This document shows, piece by piece, positions 1-8,533 of a DNA stretch of 46,030 nt (positions are counted from its first letter, which is position 1; each line of letters opens with the position of its first letter). The stretch is from Burkholderiales bacterium (GTDB taxonomy: Bacteria > Pseudomonadota > Gammaproteobacteria > Burkholderiales > Burkholderiaceae_F): NCBI GenBank assembly GCA_020355165.1, contig CP070661.1, positions 128,999 to 175,028 on the forward strand, given 5' to 3'. Below the pieces are notes generated by a model, which had not been told where the DNA came from, searched no databases, and worked only from the letters and a program-made list of their open reading frames with translations. A program made the position numbers and the translations under genes.

Positions 1-1287
1 CCCTGCCTGAACGCGATCCGCCGGGCCGAGGGCATCTGGATCGAGGACCTCGCCGGCCGGCGCTACATGGACTTCCACGGCAACAACGTCCATCACGTCG
101 GCTACGCGCATCCGCACGTGATCGGCGCGATCAGAAGGCAGCTCGACGAGCTGTCCTTTGCCCCCCGCCGCTACGCCAGCGAAGCGGCGGTCGAGCTCGC
201 CGAGGCGCTCGGGGCGCGGTTCCGGCGGCTGACCGGCGTCGCCGGCAAGGTGTTGTTCACCACCGGCGGCAGCGACGCGGTGGAGGTCGCCGTCAAGCTC
301 GCCCGCGCCGCCACCGGACGCTTCAAGACCCTGAGCTTCTGGGACGCCTTCCACGGCGCCGGATTCGGCGCGTCGAGCGTCGGCGGCGAGTCGCTGTTCC
401 GCTCCGGCCGCGTCGGCCCGCTGCTGCCGGGCACCGAGCACGTGGCGCCGTTCGGCTGCTACCGCTGTGCCTACGGCCATCCGGTCGATGCCGACGGCCG
501 GCCCGACCTCGAGCGCTGCAGGCTGGCCTGCGCGGCGATGGTGAGCTACGTGCTCGAGCGCGAGGGCGATGTGGCCGCGGTGATCGCCGAGCCGGCGCGC
601 GCGGTGCCGTTCGTGCCGCCGCCCGGCTACTGGCAGGCCGTGCGCGCGGCCTGCCACGCGCACGGCACGCTGCTGGTGTTCGACGAGATCCCGACCGGGC
701 TCGGCAAGACCGGGCGCTTCTTCGCCGCCGAGCACGACAACGCAGCGCCCGACATCGTGGTGCTGGGCAAGGCGCTCGGCGGCGGCGTGCTGCCGATCGC
801 CGCTTGCATCGCGCGGACCGGGCCGCTGCCCGGTGCAGACGGCGAGCGCCAGCCGCCGACGCTCGACGTGGCCGGCGAGTACGCCTACGGCCACTACACG
901 CACGAGAAGAACCCGGTCACCGCGCGCGCCGCGCTGGCCACGCTGGAAGTGATCGAGCGCGAGGGGCTGGTCGAGAACGCCGAACGCGTCGGCAGCCACG
1001 CGCTGGCGCGCCTGCTGGAGATGAAGCGCAGGCACCGGCTGATCGGCGACGTGCGCGGCCGCGGCCTGCTGCTCGGCATCGAGCTGGTCACCGACCGCGA
1101 CGCCAAGACGCCGGCTGCCGATGCCGCGGAGGGCGTGCTGTATCGCGCGCTGTCGCGCGGCCTCAGCTTCAAGACGACGATGGGCAACGTGCTGACGCTC
1201 ACCCCGCCGCTGGTCACCACGCGCGAGCAGATGGACCGGGCACTCGACATCCTCGACCAGTGCCTGGCCGAGGAGGCCGGGCAATGA
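1..1287 (+). CDS. Class III aminotransferase-like PLP enzyme (5' truncated by window edge)
   Basis: The reading frame is open from base 1, so the N-terminus lies outside the window; 428 residues are visible. It is a fold-type I, class III aminotransferase-family protein. Visible signatures are the FTTGGSDAVEVAVKLAR cofactor-phosphate region, the VFDEIPTGLGKTGR segment with the Asp that holds the pyridine nitrogen, and DIVVLGKALGGG, whose Lys codon at 769-771 is the Schiff-base lysine. Members of this family are transaminases or PLP lyases such as ethanolamine-phosphate phospho-lyase. The unusual segments GPLLPGTEHV and CYRCAYGHP recall the (R)-1-hydroxy-2-aminoethylphosphonate ammonia-lyase (PbfA) branch; this is a recollection of family resemblance, not an alignment. 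The stop codon overlaps the next start (ATGA), so it is translationally coupled to the hydroxyacid dehydrogenase. Family assignment is firm; substrate is open. Confidence 0.85.
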   Translation, partial: PCLNAIRRAEGIWIEDLAGRRYMDFHGNNVHHVGYAHPHVIGAIRRQLDELSFAPRRYASEAAVELAEALGARFRRLTGVAGKVLFTTGGSDAVEVAVKLARAATGRFKTLSFWDAFHGAGFGASSVGGESLFRSGRVGPLLPGTEHVAPFGCYRCAYGHPVDADGRPDLERCRLACAAMVSYVLEREGDVAAVIAEPARAVPFVPPPGYWQAVRAACHAHGTLLVFDEIPTGLGKTGRFFAAEHDNAAPDIVVLGKALGGGVLPIAACIARTGPLPGADGERQPPTLDVAGEYAYGHYTHEKNPVTARAALATLEVIEREGLVENAERVGSHALARLLEMKRRHRLIGDVRGRGLLLGIELVTDRDAKTPAADAAEGVLYRALSRGLSFKTTMGNVLTLTPPLVTTREQMDRALDILDQCLAEEAGQ

Positions 1288-2306
1288 GCGCGCGCCGCAA
1301 GGCCGTGCGCACCGACGCCGAGCTCGAGTGCCCGCACCTGGATGCCGGCTTGCGCGAGCGCGGCGTCGACCTGCTGCTGCTGCCCGACGGCGTGGCCGAG
1401 GCCGAGCTGATGCGCGAAGTCGCCGACGCCGACCTGCTGCTGATGTGCTACACGCCGGTCACGGCGCGCGTGATCGAGGCGGCACGACGCCTGCGCGGCA
1501 TCGTCAAGTACGGCGTCGGCATCGATGCCATCGACATCGACGCCGCCAAGGCTCGGCGCATCCCCGTGGTCAACGTGCCGCAGTACGCCGAGCGCACCGT
1601 CGCCGAGGGCGCCTTCGCGCTGCTGCTGGCGCTGGCCAAGAAGCTGGTGCCGATGCACGCGGCCATGCGCCGCGACGGCTGGCTGTGGCCGGCGTCGCCA
1701 TGGCTCGGCACCGACATCGCCGACAGGACCCTGGGGCTGGTCGGCGTCGGCCGCATCGGCCGCAGCATGGCGCGGATCGCCGGCGCCGGCTTCGGCGCGC
1801 GCGTGCTCGGCTACGACCCGCACGTCAGCGCCGAGCAGATGCGCGCTGCCGGCGTGCACAAGTGCGATCGGCTGCACGAGATGCTCGCCGAGTGCGACTT
1901 CGTGTCGATCCATTGCGTGCTCAACGAGGCCACCCGCGGCCTGATCGGCGAGCCGCAGTTCGCGGCGATGAAGCCCGGCGCCGTGCTGATCAACGTCTCG
2001 CGCGGCGCCCTGGTCGACGAGGGCGCCCTGCTGCGGGCGCTGCAGGGCGGCCGCCTCGGCGGCGCCGGGCTCGACGTCTTCTCGCAGGAGCCGCTGGCGC
2101 TGGCCGGCCACCCGCTCAGCCCGCTGTTCGGCATGGACAACGTGCTGCTGACGCCGCACCTGACCTTCTTCACCCGCGAGGCGATGCAGCGGCTGCAGGA
2201 CGAGACGCTGCAGCGCTGCGACGAACTGCTGGCTGGCCAGCCGGTGCTGGTCAAGTCGCGCGACCCGCGGCTGGCCTCGCAGCAGCACGGCGTGCGCTTC
2301 GACTGA
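1284..2306 (+). CDS. D-isomer-specific 2-hydroxyacid dehydrogenase family protein
   Basis: This 340-residue NAD(P)-dependent oxidoreductase belongs to the D-2-hydroxyacid dehydrogenase family (phosphoglycerate, hydroxypyruvate and phosphite dehydrogenases are relatives). The Rossmann motif GVGRIG is at residues 154-159. The family catalytic triad is present: Arg240 in VSRGALVDEGAL, Glu269 in FSQEPL and His292 in LTPHL. Length is typical for the short forms without an ACT domain. The start ATG overlaps the stop of the upstream PLP enzyme by ATGA, so the two are probably made in stoichiometric amounts and act in one pathway: the PLP enzyme would make an oxo compound and this enzyme would reduce one. 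Substrate cannot be read from sequence; 3-phosphoglycerate, hydroxypyruvate or a phosphonate analogue are all conceivable. Confidence 0.9.
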   Translation: MSARRKAVRTDAELECPHLDAGLRERGVDLLLLPDGVAEAELMREVADADLLLMCYTPVTARVIEAARRLRGIVKYGVGIDAIDIDAAKARRIPVVNVPQYAERTVAEGAFALLLALAKKLVPMHAAMRRDGWLWPASPWLGTDIADRTLGLVGVGRIGRSMARIAGAGFGARVLGYDPHVSAEQMRAAGVHKCDRLHEMLAECDFVSIHCVLNEATRGLIGEPQFAAMKPGAVLINVSRGALVDEGALLRALQGGRLGGAGLDVFSQEPLALAGHPLSPLFGMDNVLLTPHLTFFTREAMQRLQDETLQRCDELLAGQPVLVKSRDPRLASQQHGVRFD

Positions 2307-2357
2307 CAGCCGCGGTGCGGCGGCCTGCCGGACCGGCGACCTCTCACGGAGAAACGG

Positions 2358-2738
2358 ATGATCCTCAGCGTCACCTCGATCTGCGCCGGCGCCTCCTTCG
2401 GGGCGCTGCTGCGCTGGCTGCTCGGCACCTGGCTGAACCACCTGTGGCCGAGCGTGCCGCTCGGCACGCTGGCGGCCAATGTCGTCGGCGGCTACCTGAT
2501 CGGACTGGCCTTCGCCTACTTCGCCGGCCAGCCGACCCTGTCGCCGGAGTGGCGGCTGCTGATCATCACCGGCTTCCTCGGCGGGCTGACCACCTTCTCG
2601 ACCTTCTCGGTCGAGGTCGTCACGGCGGCACAGCGGGGTGACCTGGCCTCGGCGCTGGCAATCGTCCTGCTGCACCTGCTCGGTTCGCTCGCGTTCACGG
2701 TGCTCGGCATCGCCACGTTCACCTGGGCAAGGGCATAG
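2358..2738 (+). CDS. crcB: Fluoride-specific ion channel CrcB/Fluc
   Basis: This 126-residue protein has four hydrophobic segments and the Fluc/CrcB signatures: GALLRW near the N-terminus, GTLAANVVGGYLIG in the second helix and GFLGGLTTFSTFS in the third, which carries the Phe and Thr/Ser residues of the fluoride pore. The family forms dual-topology homodimeric channels in the inner membrane that export fluoride. A purine-rich CGGAGAAACGG lies just before the ATG. The gap from the upstream dehydrogenase is only about 50 bases, too short for a standard fluoride riboswitch, and none was recognised. The DUF190 gene follows 9 bases downstream, a frequent partner of crcB. Confidence 0.95.
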   Translation: MILSVTSICAGASFGALLRWLLGTWLNHLWPSVPLGTLAANVVGGYLIGLAFAYFAGQPTLSPEWRLLIITGFLGGLTTFSTFSVEVVTAAQRGDLASALAIVLLHLLGSLAFTVLGIATFTWARA

Positions 2739-2747
2739 GAGGCATCG

Positions 2748-3071
2748 ATGCGCGGCTACCAGATCACCTTCTTCACCCAGCAGGACCGCCGCCACGAAGG
2801 GCGGCCGCTGGCCGACTGGCTGGTCGAGACCGCCCGCAGCCTCGGCGTGCGGGGCGCAACGGCGCTGCTCGCCGCCGAGGGCTTCGGCCACGGACGGCGC
2901 ATTCACTCGGCGCGCTTCTTCGAACTGGCCGATCAGCCGGTGGAAGTGACGATGGTGGCGAGCGCCGAGGAGACCGAGCGCCTGTTCGCCCACCTGCGCG
3001 AGCACCGCGTGCACGTCTTCTACGCCCGCACGCCGGTGGAGTTCGGCACGATCGGCGAGGACCAGGCGTAG
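2748..3071 (+). CDS. DUF190 family protein
   Basis: This is a small soluble protein of 107 residues with a ferredoxin-like, PII-resembling alpha/beta pattern. It begins with a beta strand (YQITFFT), then GRPLADWLVETARSLGVRGATALLAAEGFG and a second half with PVEVTMVASAEETERLF. This matches DUF190, a family whose genes are often next to crcB; its molecular function is not established. The start lies 9 bases after the crcB stop and an AGGAGGCATCG ribosome binding site precedes it, so it is almost certainly cotranscribed with crcB. A regulatory or ligand-sensing role in fluoride export is an inference from this linkage only. Confidence 0.85.
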   Translation: MRGYQITFFTQQDRRHEGRPLADWLVETARSLGVRGATALLAAEGFGHGRRIHSARFFELADQPVEVTMVASAEETERLFAHLREHRVHVFYARTPVEFGTIGEDQA

Positions 3072-3203
3072 GACGCGCAGCCATCGGCGGCCCGGGCTAT
3101 TGAAATCTCGCGCCGGGCGCGCGACAGTTGCGGCGGGCAGACCGCGTCCGATCCCGCTCGACGGGCCGGCGGCGCGGCCTGTATCGACCGAGGACCGCGC
3201 AAC

Positions 3204-5309
3204 ATGCAACCCGCCGCGCCCGATCACCCCGACGCCGACAGCGCCACGGCGCGCGCCGTCTCGGCGGCGATCGAACTGCACGGGCACCAGCCCGGCGCGC
3301 TGCTGCCGCTGCTGCACGAGGTGCAGCAGCAACTCGGCTACCTGCCCGAGGACTGCGTGGCGCCGATCGCCCGCGCGCTGAACCTGTCGCGGGCCGAAGT
3401 GCACGGCGTCATCACCTTCTATCACGACTTCCGCCGCCAGCCGCCGGGGCGCCGCGTCGTGCGGGTGTGCCAGGCCGAGGCCTGTCGCAGCATGGGCGGC
3501 GTGCAGCTGATGCGGCACGCGGCGGCAACGCTCGGCTGCGCGCCGCACGGACGCAGCAGCGACGGCGAGGCCTCGCTCGAGCCGGTCTACTGCCTGGGCC
3601 AGTGCGCCAACGCGCCGGCGGTGCAGATCGACGGGCAGGTGCACGCACGGGTGACGGCCGAGCGGTTCGACGAGCTGCTCGCCGCGGCGCAGTCGGCGGG
3701 AGCCTCTGCGGCGCAGGCGGCAGTGTCGGGCCGCCGCGAGGCCATCAAGGTCTACCTGCCGCGCGATTCGGCGGCGCTCGCCGTCGGCGCCGACGACGTT
3801 GCCTCGGCGATCATGCGGCAGGCCGAACGGCGGGGCATCGCCGTCGACCTCGTGCGCAACGGCTCGCGCGGCCTGTTCTGGCTCGAGCCGCTGGTCGAGG
3901 TCGCGACCGATTCCGGCCGCCTCGGCTTCGGGCCGGTGTCGGTCGACGACGTCGAGGGCCTGTTCGACGCCGGCTTTCTCGCCGGCGGGGCACATCGGCT
4001 CGGCCTCGGCTGCGTCGACGAGCTTCCGTGGCTGAAGTCGCAGCAGCGGCTGACCTTCGCCCGCATCGGCCGCACCGATCCGCTGTCGCTCGCCGACTAC
4101 GAGGCAAACGAGGGCTATGCCGGGCTGCGCCGCGCGCTGTCGATGCCGCCGGAGGGGATCGTCGCCGAGGTGACCGATTCCGGGCTGCGCGGCCGCGGCG
4201 GTGCGGCGTTTCCCACCGGCGTCAAGTGGCGCACGGCGGCGCAGGCGCCCGGCAGCCCGAAGTACATCGTCTGCAACGCCGACGAGGGCGACTCCGGCAG
4301 CTTCGCCGACCGCCTGCTGATGGAGAGCGACCCGTTCGCGCTGATCGAGGGGATGACGATCGCCGCTGTCGCGGTGGGCGCCACCCAGGGCTACGTCTAC
4401 CTGCGCAGCGAGTATCCGCATGCCGCCACTGCGCTGCAGGCAGCGATCGCCACCGCGCGCGCCGCGGCAAGGCTGGGCACCGACATACTCGGCAGCGGCA
4501 GGCGATTCGACATCGAGGTGCGGCTGGGCGCCGGCGCCTACATCTGCGGCGAGGAAACCGCGCTGCTCGAAAGCCTCGAGGGCAGGCGCGGCATCGTGCG
4601 CGCCAAGCCGCCGCTGCCGGCCATCGCCGGGCTGTTCGGCCAGCCGACCGTGGTCAACAACGTCGTCACGCTGGCGACGGTGCCGGTCATCCTCGCCCGC
4701 GGCGCGGCGCATCACCACCGCGTCGGCAGCGGCCGCTCGCGCGGCACGCTGACGGCGCAGCTGGCCGGCAACGTCCGGCACGGCGGGCTGGTCGAAGTCC
4801 CTTTCGGCATCACGCTGCGCGAGCTGCTGCTTGCCTACGGCGGCGGTGCCGCCTCGGGGCGGCCGATCCGGGCGGTGCAGGTCGGCGGCCCGCTCGGCGC
4901 CTACCTGCCGGAGCGGCACTGGGACGTGCCGATGGATTACGAGCAGTACGCCGGCAACGGCGCGATGATCGGCCACGGCAGCGTGGTCGTGCACGACGAC
5001 ACCGCCGACATGGCGCAGCTGGCCCGCTTCGCGATGGAGTTCTGCGCGCTGGAGTCCTGCGGCAAGTGCACGCCGTGCCGCGTCGGCTCGGTGCGCGGCG
5101 TCGAGATCATCGACCGCATCGTCGCCGGCGAGGAGCCGGCACGGCAGATCGCGCTGCTGCGCGACCTCGCCGAGACGATGGTCGACGGCTCGCTCTGCGC
5201 CATGGGCGGGATGGCGCCGATCCCGGTGCTGTCGGCACTGGACCACTACCCGGATGACTTCGGGGCAGGAGTCGAACATGCAAGCGACCGAACTGCGCAG
5301 GCCGGCTGA
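3204..5309 (+). CDS. NAD-dependent formate dehydrogenase, fused gamma-beta (FdsG-FdsB) subunit
   Basis: At 701 residues, one polypeptide joins a NuoE/FdsG-type domain (about residues 1-165) to a NuoF/FdsB-type domain (about 175-690). The NuoE part keeps the four [2Fe-2S] ligands Cys89, Cys94, Cys130 and Cys134 (CQAEAC and CLGQC). The NuoF part has the FMN/NADH glycine-rich loop RGRGGAAFPTG near residue 330, CNADEGDSGSFADR, ICGEETALLESLEG, and the [4Fe-4S] ligands Cys619, Cys622, Cys625 and Cys665. It would pass electrons from formate oxidation to NAD+ in the cytoplasm. In the classical fdsGBACD operons gamma and beta are separate genes; here they are fused. A GAGGA ribosome binding site precedes the ATG. 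The stop lies 31 bases inside the likely downstream coding start. Very GC-rich and well preserved. Confidence 0.92.
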   Translation: MQPAAPDHPDADSATARAVSAAIELHGHQPGALLPLLHEVQQQLGYLPEDCVAPIARALNLSRAEVHGVITFYHDFRRQPPGRRVVRVCQAEACRSMGGVQLMRHAAATLGCAPHGRSSDGEASLEPVYCLGQCANAPAVQIDGQVHARVTAERFDELLAAAQSAGASAAQAAVSGRREAIKVYLPRDSAALAVGADDVASAIMRQAERRGIAVDLVRNGSRGLFWLEPLVEVATDSGRLGFGPVSVDDVEGLFDAGFLAGGAHRLGLGCVDELPWLKSQQRLTFARIGRTDPLSLADYEANEGYAGLRRALSMPPEGIVAEVTDSGLRGRGGAAFPTGVKWRTAAQAPGSPKYIVCNADEGDSGSFADRLLMESDPFALIEGMTIAAVAVGATQGYVYLRSEYPHAATALQAAIATARAAARLGTDILGSGRRFDIEVRLGAGAYICGEETALLESLEGRRGIVRAKPPLPAIAGLFGQPTVVNNVVTLATVPVILARGAAHHHRVGSGRSRGTLTAQLAGNVRHGGLVEVPFGITLRELLLAYGGGAASGRPIRAVQVGGPLGAYLPERHWDVPMDYEQYAGNGAMIGHGSVVVHDDTADMAQLARFAMEFCALESCGKCTPCRVGSVRGVEIIDRIVAGEEPARQIALLRDLAETMVDGSLCAMGGMAPIPVLSALDHYPDDFGAGVEHASDRTAQAG

Positions 5310-8199
5310 CGCCGGCTGCGGGCGAGCGCTCCCGCACGGCTTCGACGAGACCGACTTCGGCACGCCGGCGCGCTCCGGCGCGCCGCTGACGCTGACCATC
5401 GACGGCCGCCCGGTCTCGGTGCCGCAAGGCACGTCGGTGATGCGCGCCGCCATCGAGGCCGGCATCGACGTGCCGAGACTGTGCGCCACCGACTCGCTGG
5501 ACGCCTTCGGCTCCTGCCGCCTGTGCCTGGTCGAGATCGAGGGCCGCAAGGGATATCCGGCCTCGTGCACGACGCCGGTCGAGGCCGGCATGAAGGTGAG
5601 CACGCGCTCGGCGAAGCTGGACCGGCTGCGGCGCGGCGTGCTGGAGCTGTACCTGTCGGACCATCCGCTCGACGACGCCGGCCTGCCTGCCGCCGACAGC
5701 GACCTTCGCGCACTGGCGCAGTCGCTCGGCGTGAGCGGCGTGCGCTACGGGCACGGCAGCACGCACCTGGCCGAGGCGCAGGACGACTCGAACCCCTACT
5801 TCGCCTACGACCCGGCGAAGTGCATCGTCTGCTACCGCTGCGTGCGCGCCTGCGCCGACATCCAGGGCACCTTTGCGCTGACCGTGTCCGGCCGCGGCTT
5901 CGCCTCGCGCATCGTCGCCGGCCAGCAGCAGCCCTTCATGAGCTCCGAGTGCGTGTCGTGCGGCGCCTGCGTGACGGCCTGTCCGACCGGTTCGCTGCTC
6001 GAGAAATCGGTGATTGCGCGGGGGCGCCCGGACCGCGCGACGATCACCACCTGCGCCTACTGCGGCGTCGGCTGCGCGTTCCGGGCCGAGACCCGGGGCG
6101 AGGGGCCGTCGGTCGAGGTGATCCGCATGGTGCCCTACCGGCACGGCCAAGCCAACGAAGGCCATGCCTGCGTCAAGGGCCGGTTCGCCTGGGGCTATGC
6201 CACGCACCGCGACCGGGTGACGAAGCCGATGATCCGCGAGCGGATCGACGAGCCGTGGCGCGAGGTCGGCTGGGACGAGGCGATCGCCTTCGCCGCCGGC
6301 CGGCTGCGGGCGATCCAGTCGCAACACGGTCGCGACGCCATCGGCGGCATCACCTCGAGCCGCTGCACGAACGAGGAAACGTACCTCGTGCAGAAGCTGG
6401 TGCGCACCGCCTTCGGCAACAACAACGTCGACACCTGCGCCCGCGTCTGCCACTCGCCGACCGGCTACGGGCTGAAGCAGACGATGGGCGAGTCGGCCGG
6501 CACGCAGGAGTTCCGCTCGGTCGAGAAGGCCGACGTGATCGTCGTGATCGGCGCCAACCCGACCGAGGGGCACCCGGTGTTCGCCTCGCGGCTGAAGCGG
6601 CGGCTGCGCCAGGGCGCGCGGCTGATCGTGATCGATCCGCGCCGGATCGAGCTGGTCGAGGCGCCGCACGCGCGGGCCGATTTCCACCTGCAGCTGCGGC
6701 CCGGCACCAACGTCGCCGTGCTCAACGGCCTGGCGCACGTGATCGTCACCGAGGGGCTGGTCGACGCGCAGTTCGTGGCGAAACGATGCGAGGACAGGAC
6801 CTTCGCCCACTGGCGTGACTTCGTCGCGTCGCCGGAGAACTCGCCGGAGGCGGTGCAGCAGCATTCCGGCGTCCCGGCCGAACTGTTACGCGGTGCCGCC
6901 CGCCTGTACGCGACCGGCGGCCATGCGGCGATCTACTACGGCCTCGGCGTCACCGAGCACGCGCAGGGCTCGACCGCGGTGATGGCCATTGCCAACCTCG
7001 CCATGGCCACCGGCAACGTCGGCCGCGAAGGCGTCGGGGTGAATCCGCTGCGCGGGCAGAACAACGTGCAGGGATCGTGCGACATGGGCTCGTTCCCGCA
7101 CGAGCTGCCGGGGTACCGGCACGTTTCGCACGACGCCGTGCGCGGCCAGTTCGAGGCGGCATGGGCGGTGCGGCTTTCGGCCGAACCGGGCCTGCGCATC
7201 CCCAACATGCTGGAGGCCGCGCTCGACGGCAGTTTCCGCGGCCTGTACTGCCAGGGCGAGGACCTGGTGCAATCGGACCCGAACACGCAGCACGTGGCAG
7301 CGGCGCTGGCGGCGATGGACTGCCTGATCGTGCAGGACATCTTCCTCAACGAGACGGCCAAGTACGCGCACGTGTTCTTGCCCGGCGCCTCGTTCCTGGA
7401 GAAGGACGGCACCTTCACCAATGCCGAGCGGCGCGTCTCGCGCGTGCGCAAGGTCATCGAGCCGCTTGGCGGCTACGCCGACTGGGAGGTGACGCAGCTG
7501 CTCGCCAGCGCGCTCGGCTATCCGATGCACTATGCGCACCCGGCCGAGATCATGGCCGAGATCGCCGCGCTGACGCCGACCTTCGCCGGCGTCACCTACG
7601 AGCTGCTCGACCGGCTGGGCAGCGTGCAGTGGCCGTGCAACGACCGCGCACCGGAGGGCACGCCGACGATGCACGTGGGCAGCTTCGTCCATGGCAAGGG
7701 CCGGTTCTTCCTCACCCGCTACGTGCCGAGCGAGGAGCGCTGCACGCGCCGCCTGCCCCTGCTGCTGACCACCGGCCGCGTGCTGACGCAGTACAACGTC
7801 GGCGCGCAGACGCGGCGCACCGAGAATCTGCGCTGGCACCACGAGGACCTGCTCGAGATCCATCCGAGCGACGCCGAGGCACGCGGCGTCGGCGACGGCG
7901 ACTGGGTGGGCGTCGAGAGCCGCGCCGGCCGCACCGTGCTGCGGGCCCAGATTACCGACCGCGTCGCGCCCGGCGTCGTCTACACGACCTTTCACTTCCC
8001 CGCCAGCGGCGCCAACGTGGTGACCACCGACAGCTCGGACTGGGCGACCAACTGCCCGGAGTACAAGGTGACCGCAGTGCAGGTGAGCCGGGTGACGCAG
8101 CCTTCAGAGTGGCAGCGGCGCTACCGGCACTTCAGTGACGAGCAGGAAGACCTGTTCAGCCACCGCAGCCACGCCGACGCGGCGCCGGCCGCCGGGTAG
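5278..8199 (+). CDS. fdsA: NAD-dependent formate dehydrogenase, molybdopterin alpha subunit
   Basis: This is a 973-residue catalytic subunit that oxidises formate to CO2. The ATG at 5278 is preferred over the in-frame ATG at 5254 because GGCAGGAG sits seven bases before it. Domain order: [2Fe-2S] ferredoxin domain (Cys69, 80, 83, 97); a spacer; two [4Fe-4S] motifs (Cys182/185/188/192 and Cys225/228/231/235); the molybdopterin-proximal [4Fe-4S] (Cys259, 262, 266, 298); then the MopB domain with the catalytic pair Cys391-His392 in CARVCHSPTG, so it is a cysteine rather than selenocysteine enzyme. The C-terminus is the molybdopterin-dinucleotide binding domain. The usual His-Cys3 cluster site is altered: His129 remains, but positions 133, 136 and 142 are Asp, Leu and Asp. 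Typical FdsA proteins are about 960 residues. Confidence 0.93.
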   Translation: MQATELRRPADAGCGRALPHGFDETDFGTPARSGAPLTLTIDGRPVSVPQGTSVMRAAIEAGIDVPRLCATDSLDAFGSCRLCLVEIEGRKGYPASCTTPVEAGMKVSTRSAKLDRLRRGVLELYLSDHPLDDAGLPAADSDLRALAQSLGVSGVRYGHGSTHLAEAQDDSNPYFAYDPAKCIVCYRCVRACADIQGTFALTVSGRGFASRIVAGQQQPFMSSECVSCGACVTACPTGSLLEKSVIARGRPDRATITTCAYCGVGCAFRAETRGEGPSVEVIRMVPYRHGQANEGHACVKGRFAWGYATHRDRVTKPMIRERIDEPWREVGWDEAIAFAAGRLRAIQSQHGRDAIGGITSSRCTNEETYLVQKLVRTAFGNNNVDTCARVCHSPTGYGLKQTMGESAGTQEFRSVEKADVIVVIGANPTEGHPVFASRLKRRLRQGARLIVIDPRRIELVEAPHARADFHLQLRPGTNVAVLNGLAHVIVTEGLVDAQFVAKRCEDRTFAHWRDFVASPENSPEAVQQHSGVPAELLRGAARLYATGGHAAIYYGLGVTEHAQGSTAVMAIANLAMATGNVGREGVGVNPLRGQNNVQGSCDMGSFPHELPGYRHVSHDAVRGQFEAAWAVRLSAEPGLRIPNMLEAALDGSFRGLYCQGEDLVQSDPNTQHVAAALAAMDCLIVQDIFLNETAKYAHVFLPGASFLEKDGTFTNAERRVSRVRKVIEPLGGYADWEVTQLLASALGYPMHYAHPAEIMAEIAALTPTFAGVTYELLDRLGSVQWPCNDRAPEGTPTMHVGSFVHGKGRFFLTRYVPSEERCTRRLPLLLTTGRVLTQYNVGAQTRRTENLRWHHEDLLEIHPSDAEARGVGDGDWVGVESRAGRTVLRAQITDRVAPGVVYTTFHFPASGANVVTTDSSDWATNCPEYKVTAVQVSRVTQPSEWQRRYRHFSDEQEDLFSHRSHADAAPAAG

Positions 8200-8204
8200 C
8201 GTCG

Positions 8205-8444
8205 ATGGACATCGACAACCTGGTCCGCATGGCCAACCGCATCGGCGAGTTCTTCGCCGCGCTGCCCGACGCGCGCGAGGCGCAGGCCGGCGTGGCCGGG
8301 CACCTGCAGCGCTTCTGGGAGCCGCGCATGCGCCGCCAGATCGTCGAGCACGTGGAGCAGCGCGGCGGCGCCGGCCTGAGCGCGCTCGTGCGCGAGGCGA
8401 TCGCCGCCCACCGCGACCAGCTGCTGCCGGCGGCGGAGCGGTAG
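8205..8444 (+). CDS. fdsD: Formate dehydrogenase delta subunit
   Basis: This 79-residue protein follows the alpha subunit by 5 bases. It has the FdsD layout: LVRMANRIGEFFAALPDAREA, then HLQRFWEPRMRRQIVEHV. FdsD is a small accessory subunit of soluble NAD-dependent formate dehydrogenases and is linked to maturation and molybdenum-cofactor retention. Its presence confirms that this is an Fds-type complex rather than a NuoG-like or hydrogenase module. No fdsC (FdhD-type sulfurtransferase) gene follows; the next gene is on the other strand. The maturation factor must therefore be encoded elsewhere. Confidence 0.9.
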   Translation: MDIDNLVRMANRIGEFFAALPDAREAQAGVAGHLQRFWEPRMRRQIVEHVEQRGGAGLSALVREAIAAHRDQLLPAAER

Positions 8445-8533
8445 GCGCGCAGCGCCTCGCCCGAGGCGGGGCGAACTGCCGGGCGGCGGCCAGGGCGTCG
8501 CGGCACGCCGAAGGCGGGCGCGCCGCAGCCGGC
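8445..8533. terminator. Convergent spacer with GC-rich hairpin
   Basis: This is the spacer between the 3' ends of fdsD (+) and the tandem GNAT gene (-). A perfect 7-bp stem with a 2-base loop lies at 8453-8468 (CGCCTCG, CC, CGAGGCG). There is no clear T-run on either side, so it is at best a weak or factor-assisted terminator for the formate dehydrogenase operon. Confidence 0.3.

Noticed and set aside
2307-2357. Fluoride riboswitch before crcB
   Set aside because: Only about 50 bases are available and the conserved riboswitch core sequences are not present.
894-5603. Very long open frame (1569 codons) on the - strand opposite the hydroxyacid dehydrogenase, crcB and formate dehydrogenase genes
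   Set aside because: It is a shadow of GC-rich coding on the + strand: composition is Arg/Ala/Gly/Gln/His-rich without domains, while the + strand genes have full catalytic motifs.
6430-6470. Selenocysteine at the formate dehydrogenase active site
   Set aside because: The codon is TGC (Cys391), not TGA, and no SECIS hairpin is needed.
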